Shown here in pieces: positions 8,523 to 17,434 of a DNA stretch of 64,000 bases (position 1 is the first letter of the stretch; each line of letters opens with the position of its first letter). The notes below the pieces were generated by a model. That model was not told where the DNA came from and made no database searches. It worked only from the letters and a program-made list of their open reading frames with translations. A program made the position numbers and the translations under genes. The stretch spans positions 124,001 through 188,000 of the forward strand of contig NZ_JBPPLZ010000007.1 of assembly GCF_051535235.1 (NCBI RefSeq). Direction: 5' to 3'. The stretch comes from Nitrobacter sp051535235 (GTDB lineage Bacteria > Pseudomonadota > Alphaproteobacteria > Rhizobiales > Xanthobacteraceae).

Positions 8523-10564
8523 TGCTTTCGCCGCAATCGCTTCTGGATTGGATTCGTCCAGCATCCGCAGCGTCACGCCCTGGTCCTTTTGAGCAGGGAG
8601 TGGCTGCGTATGAGCGCGGTAAATACCTGGAAGCGATCAAGTGCTGGAAGCTGGCGTCAGAGGCCGGCGAGGCCGAAGCGGGCTACCGGATAGGGATGCT
8701 CTATGTGAAAGGCGAGGGAGTTGTCAGGAGCGTTCCGGATGCCGTGGCCTGGTACGAATGGGCAGCTCAGTTGGGCAACGTCGAAGCGCAGTTTCAACTC
8801 GGCCTGATCTTTCTGCACGGAGACAAGCCGCTGCTCGGTCCCTATCGCCACGAAACCTGGCGCAGATCTTCCGCCGTTCGGCTGGGCGAAAAAGCATCGG
8901 ACATCCATCATCTCGTATTTCCGTATGGAACGATCGTTGAAAGGGATGTCGAGGCGTCCTTCGGCTGGATGTCGGCCGCCGCGGAAAGAGGCAAAGCAGA
9001 AGCACAGACCGTCCTCGGCAACATGTACTGCGAGGGACTCGGTTGCGAGAAGGATTTAGGTGCGGCGCTCGGATGGTATCTGGCCGCGGCGGAGCAGAAC
9101 TGCGCCGCCGCGGAATTCGCGCTGGGCGACGTCTTCTATCAAGGCAAGGGCGTTCCCGTCGATTTCGAACAGGCGGCGGTCTGGTATCGCAAGGCGGCCG
9201 AACGGGATCATGTCAGAGCGCAGGTTGCGCTTGCGTTCATGAACCTGAAAGGAACGGGTATGCCGGAGACTCCGACGGAAGCCGCTCGCCTGTTCCATAA
9301 CGCGGCCAAACATGATGATGCGATCGCGCTCTACAATATCGGCCTGTTGCGTCTGAAAGGTCATGGTGTCGCGAAGGATGTCGACCGGGCCGAAACGGCG
9401 CTGCGCAAGGCGGCGCGCAAGGACTACTTTCCCGCAATTCAGGCTTTGGCCGATTTTTATTCGCACGGCGCGGGCGCCGAGCCCGATTTGAGGGAAGCGG
9501 CCGTCTGGTATGAAAAGGCTGCCGAGCGTGGTGACGTGCAGGCGCAGTTTTTCATGGGTCGCTTCTACGCGACGGGCACTGGCGTCGGTCCGAATATCCG
9601 TCAGGCAGCGAAATGGTTCGAGCGCGCGGCCGGCAATGGCCATGCGACCGCCGCGTTCAACATCGCCATCTTCTATCTCAACGGCTCCGGCGTCGAACGC
9701 AACGTGAAAGCGGCTATCGAGTGGTTCGAACGCGCATCCGAAGGCGGCATCCGCGCCGCGCAGTTGCAACTCGGCAAGCTGTATTCGGCGGGCAACGGAG
9801 TGCCGCGCGATCACAAGCGCGCGGGAGAGTGGCTCAGCAAGGCGGCTGCGGGCGGAGACCCGGACGCCAAGCTGTCCTATGCGCTTTTCCTGCTCCATCA
9901 GGAAGACGGACCGACCGAACGGCTTGAACAGGTGCGCGCGCTGTTGAGCGAGGCGGCTGAAGCCGGTCATGCGCCGGCTGCATTTCAACTCGGCGTTTTG
10001 GAAATGGGCAGGTTCGGGGGCGCCGCGAATGCCGAAGCTGCCGTTTCGTGGTTCACCCGCGCTGCCGGCGCCGGTCATGTCGATGCTCAATACACATTGG
10101 CGCTACTGTATCTCGATCAGGAGAGTGCCATGAGCGATGCGAAGGCCGCCGCGGCGTGGATGACCAAAGCCGCGCAGGCCGGCCATGCTGGCGCGCAGTT
10201 TCATCTCGCGGTGATGTATTGCACCGGTGCGGGCGTGGCCCAGGATGTGGTCCACGGCGCGAGCTGGTACGAAATGGCGGCGCGCCAGGGACACAAGGTT
10301 GCCCAATTCAATTTCGCGGTAATGCTTGGAAAAGGGCAGGGATGCGAGGCAAATCCCGAAAAGGCGGCCGAATGGTTCAAGAAGGCGGCCGAGCAGGACA
10401 TGGCGGAAGCGCAGGTTGCGCTCGGCGATGCGTTGATGTCGGGAAGCGGCGTTGCGCAAGACCGCGATGCGGCGGCGCACTGGTACCAGCAGGCAGCGCG
10501 TAAAAACCACGAAGTAGCCGTGCGTCGTCTAAACGCGATCGGCGTGACGCTGGTCGATAGTTGA
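8519..10564 (+). CDS. Sel1-repeat (SLR) protein coupled to the type I secretion genes
   Basis: A 681-residue solenoid whose ATG overlaps the HlyD stop (ATGA). I count 16 Sel1-like units of about 36 residues, each with the pattern AxxxLGxxYxxGxGVxxDxxxAxxWYxxAA; the second is interrupted by a roughly 45-residue insertion (8821-8960). The units are well conserved from one to the next, e.g. AAVWYEKAAERGD and AAKWFERAAGNGH. The N-terminus (MMLSPQSLLDWIRPASAASRPG) has no convincing membrane helix or signal peptide. Sel1 proteins are scaffolds for protein complexes, including exopolysaccharide regulation (known for ExoR and AlgK-like proteins). Here it probably organises the secretion machine or the glycan enzymes; exact role inferred. 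Confidence 0.85.
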   Translation: MMLSPQSLLDWIRPASAASRPGPFEQGVAAYERGKYLEAIKCWKLASEAGEAEAGYRIGMLYVKGEGVVRSVPDAVAWYEWAAQLGNVEAQFQLGLIFLHGDKPLLGPYRHETWRRSSAVRLGEKASDIHHLVFPYGTIVERDVEASFGWMSAAAERGKAEAQTVLGNMYCEGLGCEKDLGAALGWYLAAAEQNCAAAEFALGDVFYQGKGVPVDFEQAAVWYRKAAERDHVRAQVALAFMNLKGTGMPETPTEAARLFHNAAKHDDAIALYNIGLLRLKGHGVAKDVDRAETALRKAARKDYFPAIQALADFYSHGAGAEPDLREAAVWYEKAAERGDVQAQFFMGRFYATGTGVGPNIRQAAKWFERAAGNGHATAAFNIAIFYLNGSGVERNVKAAIEWFERASEGGIRAAQLQLGKLYSAGNGVPRDHKRAGEWLSKAAAGGDPDAKLSYALFLLHQEDGPTERLEQVRALLSEAAEAGHAPAAFQLGVLEMGRFGGAANAEAAVSWFTRAAGAGHVDAQYTLALLYLDQESAMSDAKAAAAWMTKAAQAGHAGAQFHLAVMYCTGAGVAQDVVHGASWYEMAARQGHKVAQFNFAVMLGKGQGCEANPEKAAEWFKKAAEQDMAEAQVALGDALMSGSGVAQDRDAAAHWYQQAARKNHEVAVRRLNAIGVTLVDS

Positions 10565-10834
10565 GCGTCGCTCGGCGTCCGGATTGCTGAAGTTTGGTGC
10601 AGCATTGTGTTTATTGCCGAGAACGAGGATCTCACTTGCGAGATGCGAGTGGATCGTCTTCGAACCGGTAACCGATGGGAAGCTGAGCTAGAGCGGATGA
10701 AGGAAAAGCGTGCAGCGATTTTCCTCCTGCGTCCCGCTTCTTAAAATATTGAAATCGATCACGTCGATGAATTTGGATCGTTTCGATCTGAAAATCATTG
10801 TGATCTGGTGGGTCCGAGGGCAGGGGATCGGAGT
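10565..10834. other. Intergenic spacer, no feature recognised
   Basis: A 270-base gap between the Sel1 and WbsX-like genes. I see no terminator hairpin or repeat; a promoter for the glycan genes could lie here, but nothing is convincing by eye. Confidence 0.4.
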
Positions 10835-13042
10835 ATGATGAATAAGATTGCGGAGCGCGATGTCAGGAATGCGAAGGGCATGCGGCCCGTCGCCAATCCT
10901 ATTTCGCAAGAAGAAAACCTTCAAAGCGTATTCCTTGATCCGGACCTGAGCGATCTGGAGTCGGGCGCACGTCTGCGTGGCGCGATACTTGAATATTCCG
11001 GCCGGGAAATTTCGGGCTGGATCGTCGATGCCAGATCGCTCACGGCATCTGTCTCTCTTTCTCTCTTTGTCGGATCCCATGCGATCGAAGAGACCAAGAC
11101 CGATCGCGCGGCTCCCGCTGCGATCGGTTCGAAAAAAACAATCGGCCGGCCCGGCTTCCGGATCGATTTGGCGACCGTGGGTGCGCGTCGACGTTTGGCG
11201 CGCGCGCTCAGACACACTCTGGTGGAGCGAAGTCAGCCGCAGATTTATCTTCGCGTCAGCCTGGACGACGGCGAATTTTTCGAGATCCCGCTGTTTGACA
11301 ACATCGCGCCCGACGAACTGGTCGTCGCGCTGGGATTCTCGAGTGACGACTGCTCTGATCTGCTGATACCGAACAACAACAAGACGGTTCCGGGAGCGCC
11401 GGATCCTGCCGGGAAACAGGTGCGGCATGTCTGTTTCTATCTCCCGCAATTCCACTCGTTCGCGGAGAACGACCGATGGTGGGGCCCCGGCTTTTCCGAA
11501 TGGACAAATATCGCGCGCATGCGTCCTCAGTTTCCGACGCATCAATCTCCCTGGCTGCCGGCGGACCTCGGCTTCTATGACGTAAGATTGAAGGAGACCC
11601 GCCGGCAACAAGCCGAATTGGCGCGCCGCTACGGTATCCATGGTTTTTGCTATTACGTTTACTGGTTTCAGGGGCGCAGACTTCTCGAAAGACCGCTGGA
11701 GCTCCTTCTGGAGGATGGAGAACCAGATCTGCCATTCTGCATATGCTGGGCGAACGAGAACTGGTCGCGCCGTTGGGACGGCTCGGATGCCGAGGTTCTC
11801 CTCGGACAAAATCATTCGCTGGATGACGATGTTCGCTTTATCGACGATATGGCGAAGCTCCTGCTTGATGAACGTTACATTACGGTGGACGGCCGCAAGA
11901 TCATCCTCATTTATCGCCCCTCGCTCTTGCCGGACAGGCAGCGTCTGTTCGAGATCTGGCGTGAGAGAGCAAAGGAATTGGGAATCGGAGAGATTCTGAT
12001 CTGCAACGCCATGACGTTCGGAGAGTTCGACCCGCGCGACCTCAACTGTGATGCGGCGGTGGAGTTTCCGCCGCATACCGTTTCGACGATGGAGCAGCCG
12101 CTGCCGGAACTGGGCGCCCCGCCGAGCTTTACGGGAAAGGTTTACGACTATGTCGACGCTGTGCGCTCATCGTTGGGCAAGACGTACGATTTTCCCTATT
12201 TCCCGGCCGTCATGCCGCGCTGGGACAACACGCCCCGCAAGGGTTCGCGCGCGCATATCTTCAACAGGTCGAGTCCGGAGGCGTTCGAAGTATGGCTGCG
12301 GGATGCCGCCGGCCGGGCAAGGAGAGGCCAATTTGCCGAGCCGATCGTCTTCATCAATTCCTGGAACGAGTGGGCCGAGGGAGCTCATCTGGAACCGGAC
12401 TCGCGTTACGGGCGAGCATTTCTGGAGGCGGTGAGACGAGTTTCATCCTCTGAACCGATCTCGACCCAGGTTCGTTCAAATCCGGATCTGCTGGATTGCC
12501 TGAGCCGGCAAGAGCTCGAGGTAGCGGTGAAAGAGGCGGCCACTCACGTTCAACTGCTCGCTACCCTTCATCGGTCGGAGATGATCTATTCGGGATTGCA
12601 GCACATACGCAGCGGCATTCCCGTGGAGGCTCGAGGCGCGTCCGAGAACCCGCCGGAATCGTTGCTCGTTATCGAGAACATCAATTCCCAAATCAGCGAG
12701 CGGGTGGTGGTCGACCCACGATCGACGGTCCTCGTGCGCGGCTGGGTATGGGCGGGCGGCACATTCGAGGCGACGAAGCACAGAATATCGTTTCTGCTCC
12801 TCCTCTCCGCCGATGCTGAAAAGCAGGATCATAGCGGTTACTGTCTGGTGGTGGACTGGCACGAACGCTTGGACGTCAAGGACTATATGCAGGTGAAAAG
12901 CCGGGATTGTTATTTCGGTTTCCAGCTCGCCTTTTTCGTCCGCGACATACCCGACGGCGAATACCAGATCGCTGTTCTGGAAGTGGGCGAGGGGGACCGC
13001 GCGCTCGTCAGGTCCAATCATTCGATCATCGTTCGACGTTGA
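10835..13042 (+). CDS. Large WbsX/GH99-like glycan enzyme
   Basis: A 735-residue protein (ATG at 10835 or 10838, with AGGGG upstream; a GTG at 10808 is the longer alternative). Residues about 200-545 match the WbsX-type GH99-like domain found in rhamnan and O-antigen biosynthesis proteins: VCFYLPQFHSFAENDRWWG, FCYYVYWFQGRR, CWANENWSRRWDG and, near the end, INSWNEWAEGAHLEPD with its probable catalytic acid Glu pair. Flanking domains (about 30-180 and 600-735) look like beta-rich accessory domains that I do not recognise. There is no signal peptide, so it should act in the cytoplasm. It is followed 14 bases later by a GT2 gene, forming a small glycan operon. Confidence 0.85.
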   Translation: MMNKIAERDVRNAKGMRPVANPISQEENLQSVFLDPDLSDLESGARLRGAILEYSGREISGWIVDARSLTASVSLSLFVGSHAIEETKTDRAAPAAIGSKKTIGRPGFRIDLATVGARRRLARALRHTLVERSQPQIYLRVSLDDGEFFEIPLFDNIAPDELVVALGFSSDDCSDLLIPNNNKTVPGAPDPAGKQVRHVCFYLPQFHSFAENDRWWGPGFSEWTNIARMRPQFPTHQSPWLPADLGFYDVRLKETRRQQAELARRYGIHGFCYYVYWFQGRRLLERPLELLLEDGEPDLPFCICWANENWSRRWDGSDAEVLLGQNHSLDDDVRFIDDMAKLLLDERYITVDGRKIILIYRPSLLPDRQRLFEIWRERAKELGIGEILICNAMTFGEFDPRDLNCDAAVEFPPHTVSTMEQPLPELGAPPSFTGKVYDYVDAVRSSLGKTYDFPYFPAVMPRWDNTPRKGSRAHIFNRSSPEAFEVWLRDAAGRARRGQFAEPIVFINSWNEWAEGAHLEPDSRYGRAFLEAVRRVSSSEPISTQVRSNPDLLDCLSRQELEVAVKEAATHVQLLATLHRSEMIYSGLQHIRSGIPVEARGASENPPESLLVIENINSQISERVVVDPRSTVLVRGWVWAGGTFEATKHRISFLLLLSADAEKQDHSGYCLVVDWHERLDVKDYMQVKSRDCYFGFQLAFFVRDIPDGEYQIAVLEVGEGDRALVRSNHSIIVRR

Positions 13043-13056
13043 GTTGAGGGACCCAT

Positions 13057-13980
13057 ATGCTGGCCAGCGTCGTCGTCGCTTGCTACAAGCACGAAGCCTA
13101 CATCGAAGAATGTCTGGAGACCGTTTATCGGCAGACGTTCCCGGACATCGAGATCATTGCCGTCGACGATCATTCGCCCGATAGAAGCTTTGAAATCGCG
13201 CAGCGGATATTCAAAAAGAAATCCTTCGCCAAGCGCTTTGTGTCCTGCTCGCTTCTGAGAAATCCTCTCAACCTCGGCGCGCACTGCACCTGGAACAGGG
13301 CGTTGTCGCTTGCGAAGGGCGACATGATCTTCTTTCTGAATTCCGACGACGTCTTTTCAAAGGATCGCATCCGGATATTCGCCAGTCAGTACGATAACGA
13401 GAAGTATTTCTTCGGCTTTTCCGCCGTTGAACCGATCGATGAGCGTGGCAAGCGGATAACGACCCATCAATTTCCGACGAGCCTTCGCTACGCCATCGAC
13501 CGGGCCCGGATAACCGGCTCCCCGCTCTCCTGGGCGTTTCTGGATTCGCAGATCGCCGCCTCAACCGGAAATTTCGTATTGAGCCGGGAGTTGCTGAGGA
13601 AGGTCGGACTGATGTCCGACCTGAAGTACTGTCACGACTGGGAGTTTGCGCTGCGCGCCGTTACCGTTGTCGAGCCCAGATATGTGGAATCCGACCGCTA
13701 TATGTATCGGCTCCATTCGTCGAACAGCTTCCGAAGTCTGAGCAATGTCGCCGAAAGCGAGACCAGGGCCTGCATGTCGTCGTACTGCGTCAATGCGATA
13801 GCCCGACGACCGATCAATAGAGCCTGTCTCAGTCCGATAAACTTCGGCGAGGCATTCTACAAGTTCATCAAGCTCCATCCGAACTTCAATTATTGGGTGA
13901 AGCAATTGTACGCGCCCTATCAGCCCGACCATCGAACCGCGGACTGGAACGAATGGACCATGCCGCTCGCCTGGCGATAA
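13057..13980 (+). CDS. Family 2 glycosyltransferase (GT-A fold)
   Basis: A 307-residue inverting glycosyltransferase with the full GT2 N-terminal pattern: SVVVACYKHEAYIEECLETV, IIAVDDHSPD (nucleotide-sugar binding Asp pair), NPLNLGAHCTWNRAL and FLNSDDVF (the DxD metal-binding motif). The C-terminal region (CHDWEFALRAV) carries the acceptor-side ED-like motif as DWEF. No membrane segments, so it works on a lipid-linked or protein acceptor at the cytoplasmic face. GAGGGA precedes the ATG, and the gap to the WbsX-like gene is 14 bases, supporting co-expression. Donor and acceptor cannot be read from sequence. Confidence 0.9.
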   Translation: MLASVVVACYKHEAYIEECLETVYRQTFPDIEIIAVDDHSPDRSFEIAQRIFKKKSFAKRFVSCSLLRNPLNLGAHCTWNRALSLAKGDMIFFLNSDDVFSKDRIRIFASQYDNEKYFFGFSAVEPIDERGKRITTHQFPTSLRYAIDRARITGSPLSWAFLDSQIAASTGNFVLSRELLRKVGLMSDLKYCHDWEFALRAVTVVEPRYVESDRYMYRLHSSNSFRSLSNVAESETRACMSSYCVNAIARRPINRACLSPINFGEAFYKFIKLHPNFNYWVKQLYAPYQPDHRTADWNEWTMPLAWR

Positions 13981-14096
13981 TCCCGGCGTGGCCGGTTTAA
14001 GACGGCGCAAAGGATTATGCGGAGCGTCTCTTCCTTCCAGAATGCCGGATCTTCCGGTCTGCTCGGTCAAAACACTAAATTGCGGAGTGCCACGCT

Positions 14097-15224
14097 ATGA
14101 AAGTGTTTTCACGACGGGAATTTCTTATATCAAGCGCCGTCGCCATGCTGCCTGTTCGCGCGAGATCGGCTCAGAGGCAGGTTGTAGAGATCGGGATCAT
14201 TCGTTGGGACGCATGGTTTCCCGGGAGTCCGTATTCGAAAGTACTGGCGGAGCCTCGTTGGCAAGGGCGCCTGCCCGATTTCACGAAGGGAAATGGCAAG
14301 GACATATGCATCTGCGGAAGTGATCCAAAGACTCTTGCTGCAGAGGCCAAGGAAGCCCTGGACAGTGGCATAACTTACTTTGCCTTCAACTATTACTTTC
14401 CGGAAGATGGGTCTGGGAATTTTAGTCAGAACTGGCAAGGAATGGGACAGGCGCTAAGGTCTTTCCAGAAACTGGATACCAAGCTCAGATATTCTTTGAT
14501 ATTCGACGCCCGCTTTGCGATGTTCAACAATCCCAAATACCGCTCAAACGTCGTTGACGAACACGTCGCCGCATTTGCCTCCAGGAACTACCTAAGGACT
14601 CAAAGTGGAAGGCCGGTAATATATATATTGATGCAGAACCATAACGAATTTCGCCCGAACATGCCTCATAGAGATCGGATCGAGGAGTATTTTTCCCGCC
14701 TCAAGTCGAAATGTGCTGAACGCAATTTGAAAAGTCCGTATCGCGTTGTGGTCACGTTCAGTCCGACCGATGCGCGAACGCTCATATCGATGTTCGGCTT
14801 TGATGCGGCCACATCCTATGGAAATCCGCGTGGATCGCAGAAAACGCCGCCGGGGCATGAGCTGCCATTTTCCAATTGCGCGAATGGCAGCCGTCGATAT
14901 TGGGAGACGGCAAGATCGATCTCAATTCCGTTTATCCCTCCCGTTTCCCTGGGGTGGGATTATCGGCCCAACCTGGATGAACCAAATCTGGCGAAAGGTC
15001 GAAATGTAGCGGGCGACTACTGCGATGCTCCTTCCGATCAAGAAATAAAAAGTCTTGTGAGGGACGCGTGTGACATTGCGTCAGAGTCAAATGCCAGCTT
15101 CCCCTCTATACTGATTTATGCGTGGAATGAATATACCGAGGGAGGGTGGATTGCTCCGACAAAAGGCGAGGGCCGGAGACGTCTTGACGCGTTGAAATCA
15201 GCGTTGTCGTCCCGGAGTAAATAG
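14097..15224 (+). CDS. Exported GH99/WbsX-like protein with Tat-type signal
   Basis: A 375-residue protein with GGAG 8 bases before its ATG. It begins MKVFSRREFLISSAVAMLPV, where SRREFL matches the twin-arginine (S/T-R-R-x-F-L-K) motif before a hydrophobic stretch and an ARSA-type cleavage site, so it is probably exported folded by Tat. The body has the same overall pattern as the WbsX-like domain upstream: IRWDAWFPGSPYS, FAFNYYFPEDG, then IYAWNEYTEGGWIAPT, whose WNE-x-x-EG motif corresponds to WNEWAEG in the upstream enzyme. I infer a periplasmic glycoside hydrolase or glycan-modifying enzyme. Its DNA is visibly less GC-rich than the genes before it, as is the next gene. Confidence 0.7.
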   Translation: MKVFSRREFLISSAVAMLPVRARSAQRQVVEIGIIRWDAWFPGSPYSKVLAEPRWQGRLPDFTKGNGKDICICGSDPKTLAAEAKEALDSGITYFAFNYYFPEDGSGNFSQNWQGMGQALRSFQKLDTKLRYSLIFDARFAMFNNPKYRSNVVDEHVAAFASRNYLRTQSGRPVIYILMQNHNEFRPNMPHRDRIEEYFSRLKSKCAERNLKSPYRVVVTFSPTDARTLISMFGFDAATSYGNPRGSQKTPPGHELPFSNCANGSRRYWETARSISIPFIPPVSLGWDYRPNLDEPNLAKGRNVAGDYCDAPSDQEIKSLVRDACDIASESNASFPSILIYAWNEYTEGGWIAPTKGEGRRRLDALKSALSSRSK

Positions 15225-15253
15225 ACGCCTTGTTGGGATCCAAGGCAGTGCGA

Positions 15254-16222
15254 TCATAACTTCAAGACGTTTCTCGCTATCTTGTCTCCGTTTTGGACGA
15301 AGTATTTAAGCGCGTCTTGATCAGTTTTGGAGTTGAACTCGATAGTTCCGGAGTCCTGTAGACGCATGGAATGCAAAGGGATCTCCTTGGTCGGCGCGTG
15401 TTCGGTACCTTTCTGAGCAATCAACTGCTTTAATTCGGAAACATAGAGCTGGATGTTATAGCTGTCTTTCTCCGTTGCTCCGCGAGCGACAATCTCTTCG
15501 GGCGTTTCCCCCGTTTTCGCAAAACCTCTCGCAATGAGCTTATTGACGTTTGTGACGATGCGCTGCTCGGGGTAAAGTTGGGTCATGTGTTTAACAAATA
15601 GCCGGGTCGAAAGCGGACCAGCGAAACACTCTCGTGGAATCTGGGTGTTGTGACCGATGGTGCCGGCTTTACCCTTGGGCCAATTCCTGACGATCGGTTT
15701 GCCCCACATCAAACCGTTATGCAGGTTCGTCGCACTTGGTCCGAGATAGAACATGTCCGAGGAGAGCGGTACGTTATATATCCACGTGGACGTAAAAACC
15801 GAAGTTGTCGGATTGTCCTGCAACAGTGCCTGCACATCGAACGACCATTTTGATGCGTCTGAATCGACACAAACGAGAAACTCGTCTGTATCGAGAAAAA
15901 TCAGGCTGTCTGACGATTTGTAGACGGCGTCATAAAGCGCGTCCATCAGGACGTGATCATGGAGGTCATTGTGAAAGCCGGAGTACTGGAAGATCAAAAT
16001 GTCCGGGCCGATCTGGTCGTAGAAATCCAGGACTTTCCGATCGGTAGACATATTGTCTATTATGATAAGCGCTGACCTGGGGACTATGCGCGAGTGATGC
16101 TCGACCCAGGCAGCCAGATGAAAGGGATCATCTTTGGTCTTCAGCATAATACGAAGATAGGATTCGGTTTCACAGACGCGCTCTAAAATTTCCGCTTTCT
16201 GCGTCGCCCAGTTCAACGGCAT
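15254..16222 (-). CDS. Glycosyltransferase of the Glyco_tranf_2_4/GT92-like group
   Basis: A 322-residue protein, convergent with the Tat-exported enzyme, starting at an ATG with GGAG 5 bases upstream. Recognisable motifs: MLKTKDDPFHLAAWVEHH (the 'rise early' motif of this family), LIIIDNMSTD (Asp of the nucleotide-binding turn) and LIFLDTDEFLVC (DTDEF in place of DxD), then HMTQLYPEQRIV in the C-terminal half. Such enzymes usually add a sugar to surface polysaccharide or teichoic-like polymers. DNA composition is lower in GC than the housekeeping genes, as in the neighbouring enzyme, suggesting that this end of the locus was acquired separately. Confidence 0.75.
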   Translation of the reverse strand: MPLNWATQKAEILERVCETESYLRIMLKTKDDPFHLAAWVEHHSRIVPRSALIIIDNMSTDRKVLDFYDQIGPDILIFQYSGFHNDLHDHVLMDALYDAVYKSSDSLIFLDTDEFLVCVDSDASKWSFDVQALLQDNPTTSVFTSTWIYNVPLSSDMFYLGPSATNLHNGLMWGKPIVRNWPKGKAGTIGHNTQIPRECFAGPLSTRLFVKHMTQLYPEQRIVTNVNKLIARGFAKTGETPEEIVARGATEKDSYNIQLYVSELKQLIAQKGTEHAPTKEIPLHSMRLQDSGTIEFNSKTDQDALKYFVQNGDKIARNVLKL

Positions 16223-16738
16223 TTCTGCTCCAATCCGTTGGTCCCCCTATATGGGATGGCATTTGTGAAACATTTCGAATCTATGGGGACCACCCAGGGG
16301 TGTCAACATTTCGAATGTTACGATTGATAATGATAACGCGCGCGGATGAAGCACGAACAGTTATCCGGTTCTTTCCCTGGCCAAACACAATCACGCAGGC
16401 TGGTGTGCAGGGCGACTTTGGCCGGGCACGCGCATTTCATTCCGCGATCAGCAGCTATCGAAAAAGCTCGGAAGCGGTGCGCCATCATCGATGCCGAGGA
16501 GTTCCTCCATCCCGTCAGCGAGAACGCGTCAGATGCGGGATGACGTCCTAGTGCGAAACGAGACGTCGTTCCAGAGGCCGAAGCGCCGCGCAAGTTCCGC
16601 GGCTGAAGCTTGCGATCGCGGCAGCTCCGATCGAACGGCGTGCGTGGCCGTGGCGCTCCCGTGAAGAACCTGAGCTATAGCGCGTCCACCTCTGACGACG
16701 ATAATGACGCCGTCAGCCCGCGGGACTAAAATACCTCA
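16223..16738. other. Intergenic region; no supported gene
   Basis: About 515 bases. Short open frames on both strands (for example 16300-16551) have no ribosome-binding site and no recognisable protein character. A strong plus-strand terminator follows at 16739, which leaves room for an unrecognised short transcript here. Confidence 0.4.
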
Positions 16739-16786
16739 AGCCCCGCTTCTGACGGGATCAGAAGCGGGGCTCTGGATTTTTGTTTT
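16739..16786 (+). terminator. Strong hairpin terminator without an obvious upstream gene
   Basis: AGCCCCGCTTCTGA (16739-16752) pairs perfectly over 14 bases with TCAGAAGCGGGGCT (16758-16771), with a 5-base loop, then CTGG and ATTTTTGTTTTG. The T-rich side is on the plus strand, but the nearest recognised plus-strand gene ends far upstream at 15224. On the minus strand it lies 100 bases after the phasin-like gene with only a weak T run, so it may also serve that gene. Confidence 0.7.
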
Positions 16787-16796
16787 GCGCATTGTC

Positions 16797-16860
16797 CTGA
16801 AGCGAACCGATATTCACCCTCGAATCAAGTTCGGGGACATGCTTCGAAAACGCTATGACG
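16797..16860 (-). repeat. Dispersed extragenic repeat, family A
   Basis: Read on the minus strand, it contains CGAAGCATGTCCCCGAACTT followed by a TTCGAGGGTGAATATCGGTT-like tail. Related copies occur at 38839, 56677 and 60515. It lies between the terminator and the 3' end of the phasin-like gene. Confidence 0.6.
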
Positions 16861-16871
16861 AGACGCGAACG

Positions 16872-17315
16872 CTAGTCGTTCCGCAGGTTTTCGGCTGTGC
16901 GCTTCCACTGCGCGACGTTCTCAGCGATCATCCGCGTCGACTTCATCGCAGCCTGACTCAACTGGGCATAGCCCGAAATCTCGCGCTGGACGCGCTGTCC
17001 TTCCGCGTGCAGCAGGTCGCGCAGGCTTTCAAGCTCGGTGACGAGATTCTCGATCTCGGCGAGCGACGTTCCGGCCACGCGCTGGATCAGCGAATTGACG
17101 TTATTCACGGTCGCTTCCGTGCTCGCCTCCAGCTTCGTCTCGGCGGCCGGAGGAGCCCCGGCGGCGGGCCGGCGCAGATAGGCGATGTCGTTGCGAACGA
17201 AATCGCGGATGCCGGCTTCGACTTCCGAGACGGCGGCGAGGTTGGTGTCGGCCTCGGTCGTGCTCGATTCGGTCTGTTCGGACGAAGTGGCTGGTGTGGC
17301 TGGATTGGCGTTCAT
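16872..17315 (-). CDS. Phasin-like coiled-coil protein
   Basis: A 147-residue acidic protein with a Ser/Thr/Ala-rich N-terminal 25 residues and then mostly helical sequence with heptad character (VNNVNSLIQRVAGTSLAEIENL and AAMKSTRMIAENVAQWKRTAENL). This build (no signal peptide, amphipathic helices, no Cys) resembles phasin-2-type or phasin-like proteins that coat polyhydroxyalkanoate granules or act as small cytoplasmic coiled coils in rhizobia. AGGGAA lies at the right distance before the ATG. No other PHA gene is next to it, so the name is by resemblance only. Confidence 0.6.
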   Translation of the reverse strand: MNANPATPATSSEQTESSTTEADTNLAAVSEVEAGIRDFVRNDIAYLRRPAAGAPPAAETKLEASTEATVNNVNSLIQRVAGTSLAEIENLVTELESLRDLLHAEGQRVQREISGYAQLSQAAMKSTRMIAENVAQWKRTAENLRND

Positions 17316-17434
17316 CGGCTTGTTCCCTGTTTCGCGTTGAGCGAGCGCGGATGTCCCCCCGCACGACGAGTCTCTAACATCCTATCAGCGCTGCAGATTT
17401 TGACAACATCGCGGCCAATCTGCGGCGAGCCTTG

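Noticed and set aside
2863..16222. Prophage or integrative element around the secretion locus
   Set aside because: No integrase, attachment-site repeats or phage structural genes are visible; only the OrfA-like protein and local AT-richness hint at mobility.
16300..16551. 83-residue plus-strand frame before the strong terminator
   Set aside because: Composition is Arg/Ser-rich, no start signal, and an equally long frame occupies the other strand, so it is probably chance.
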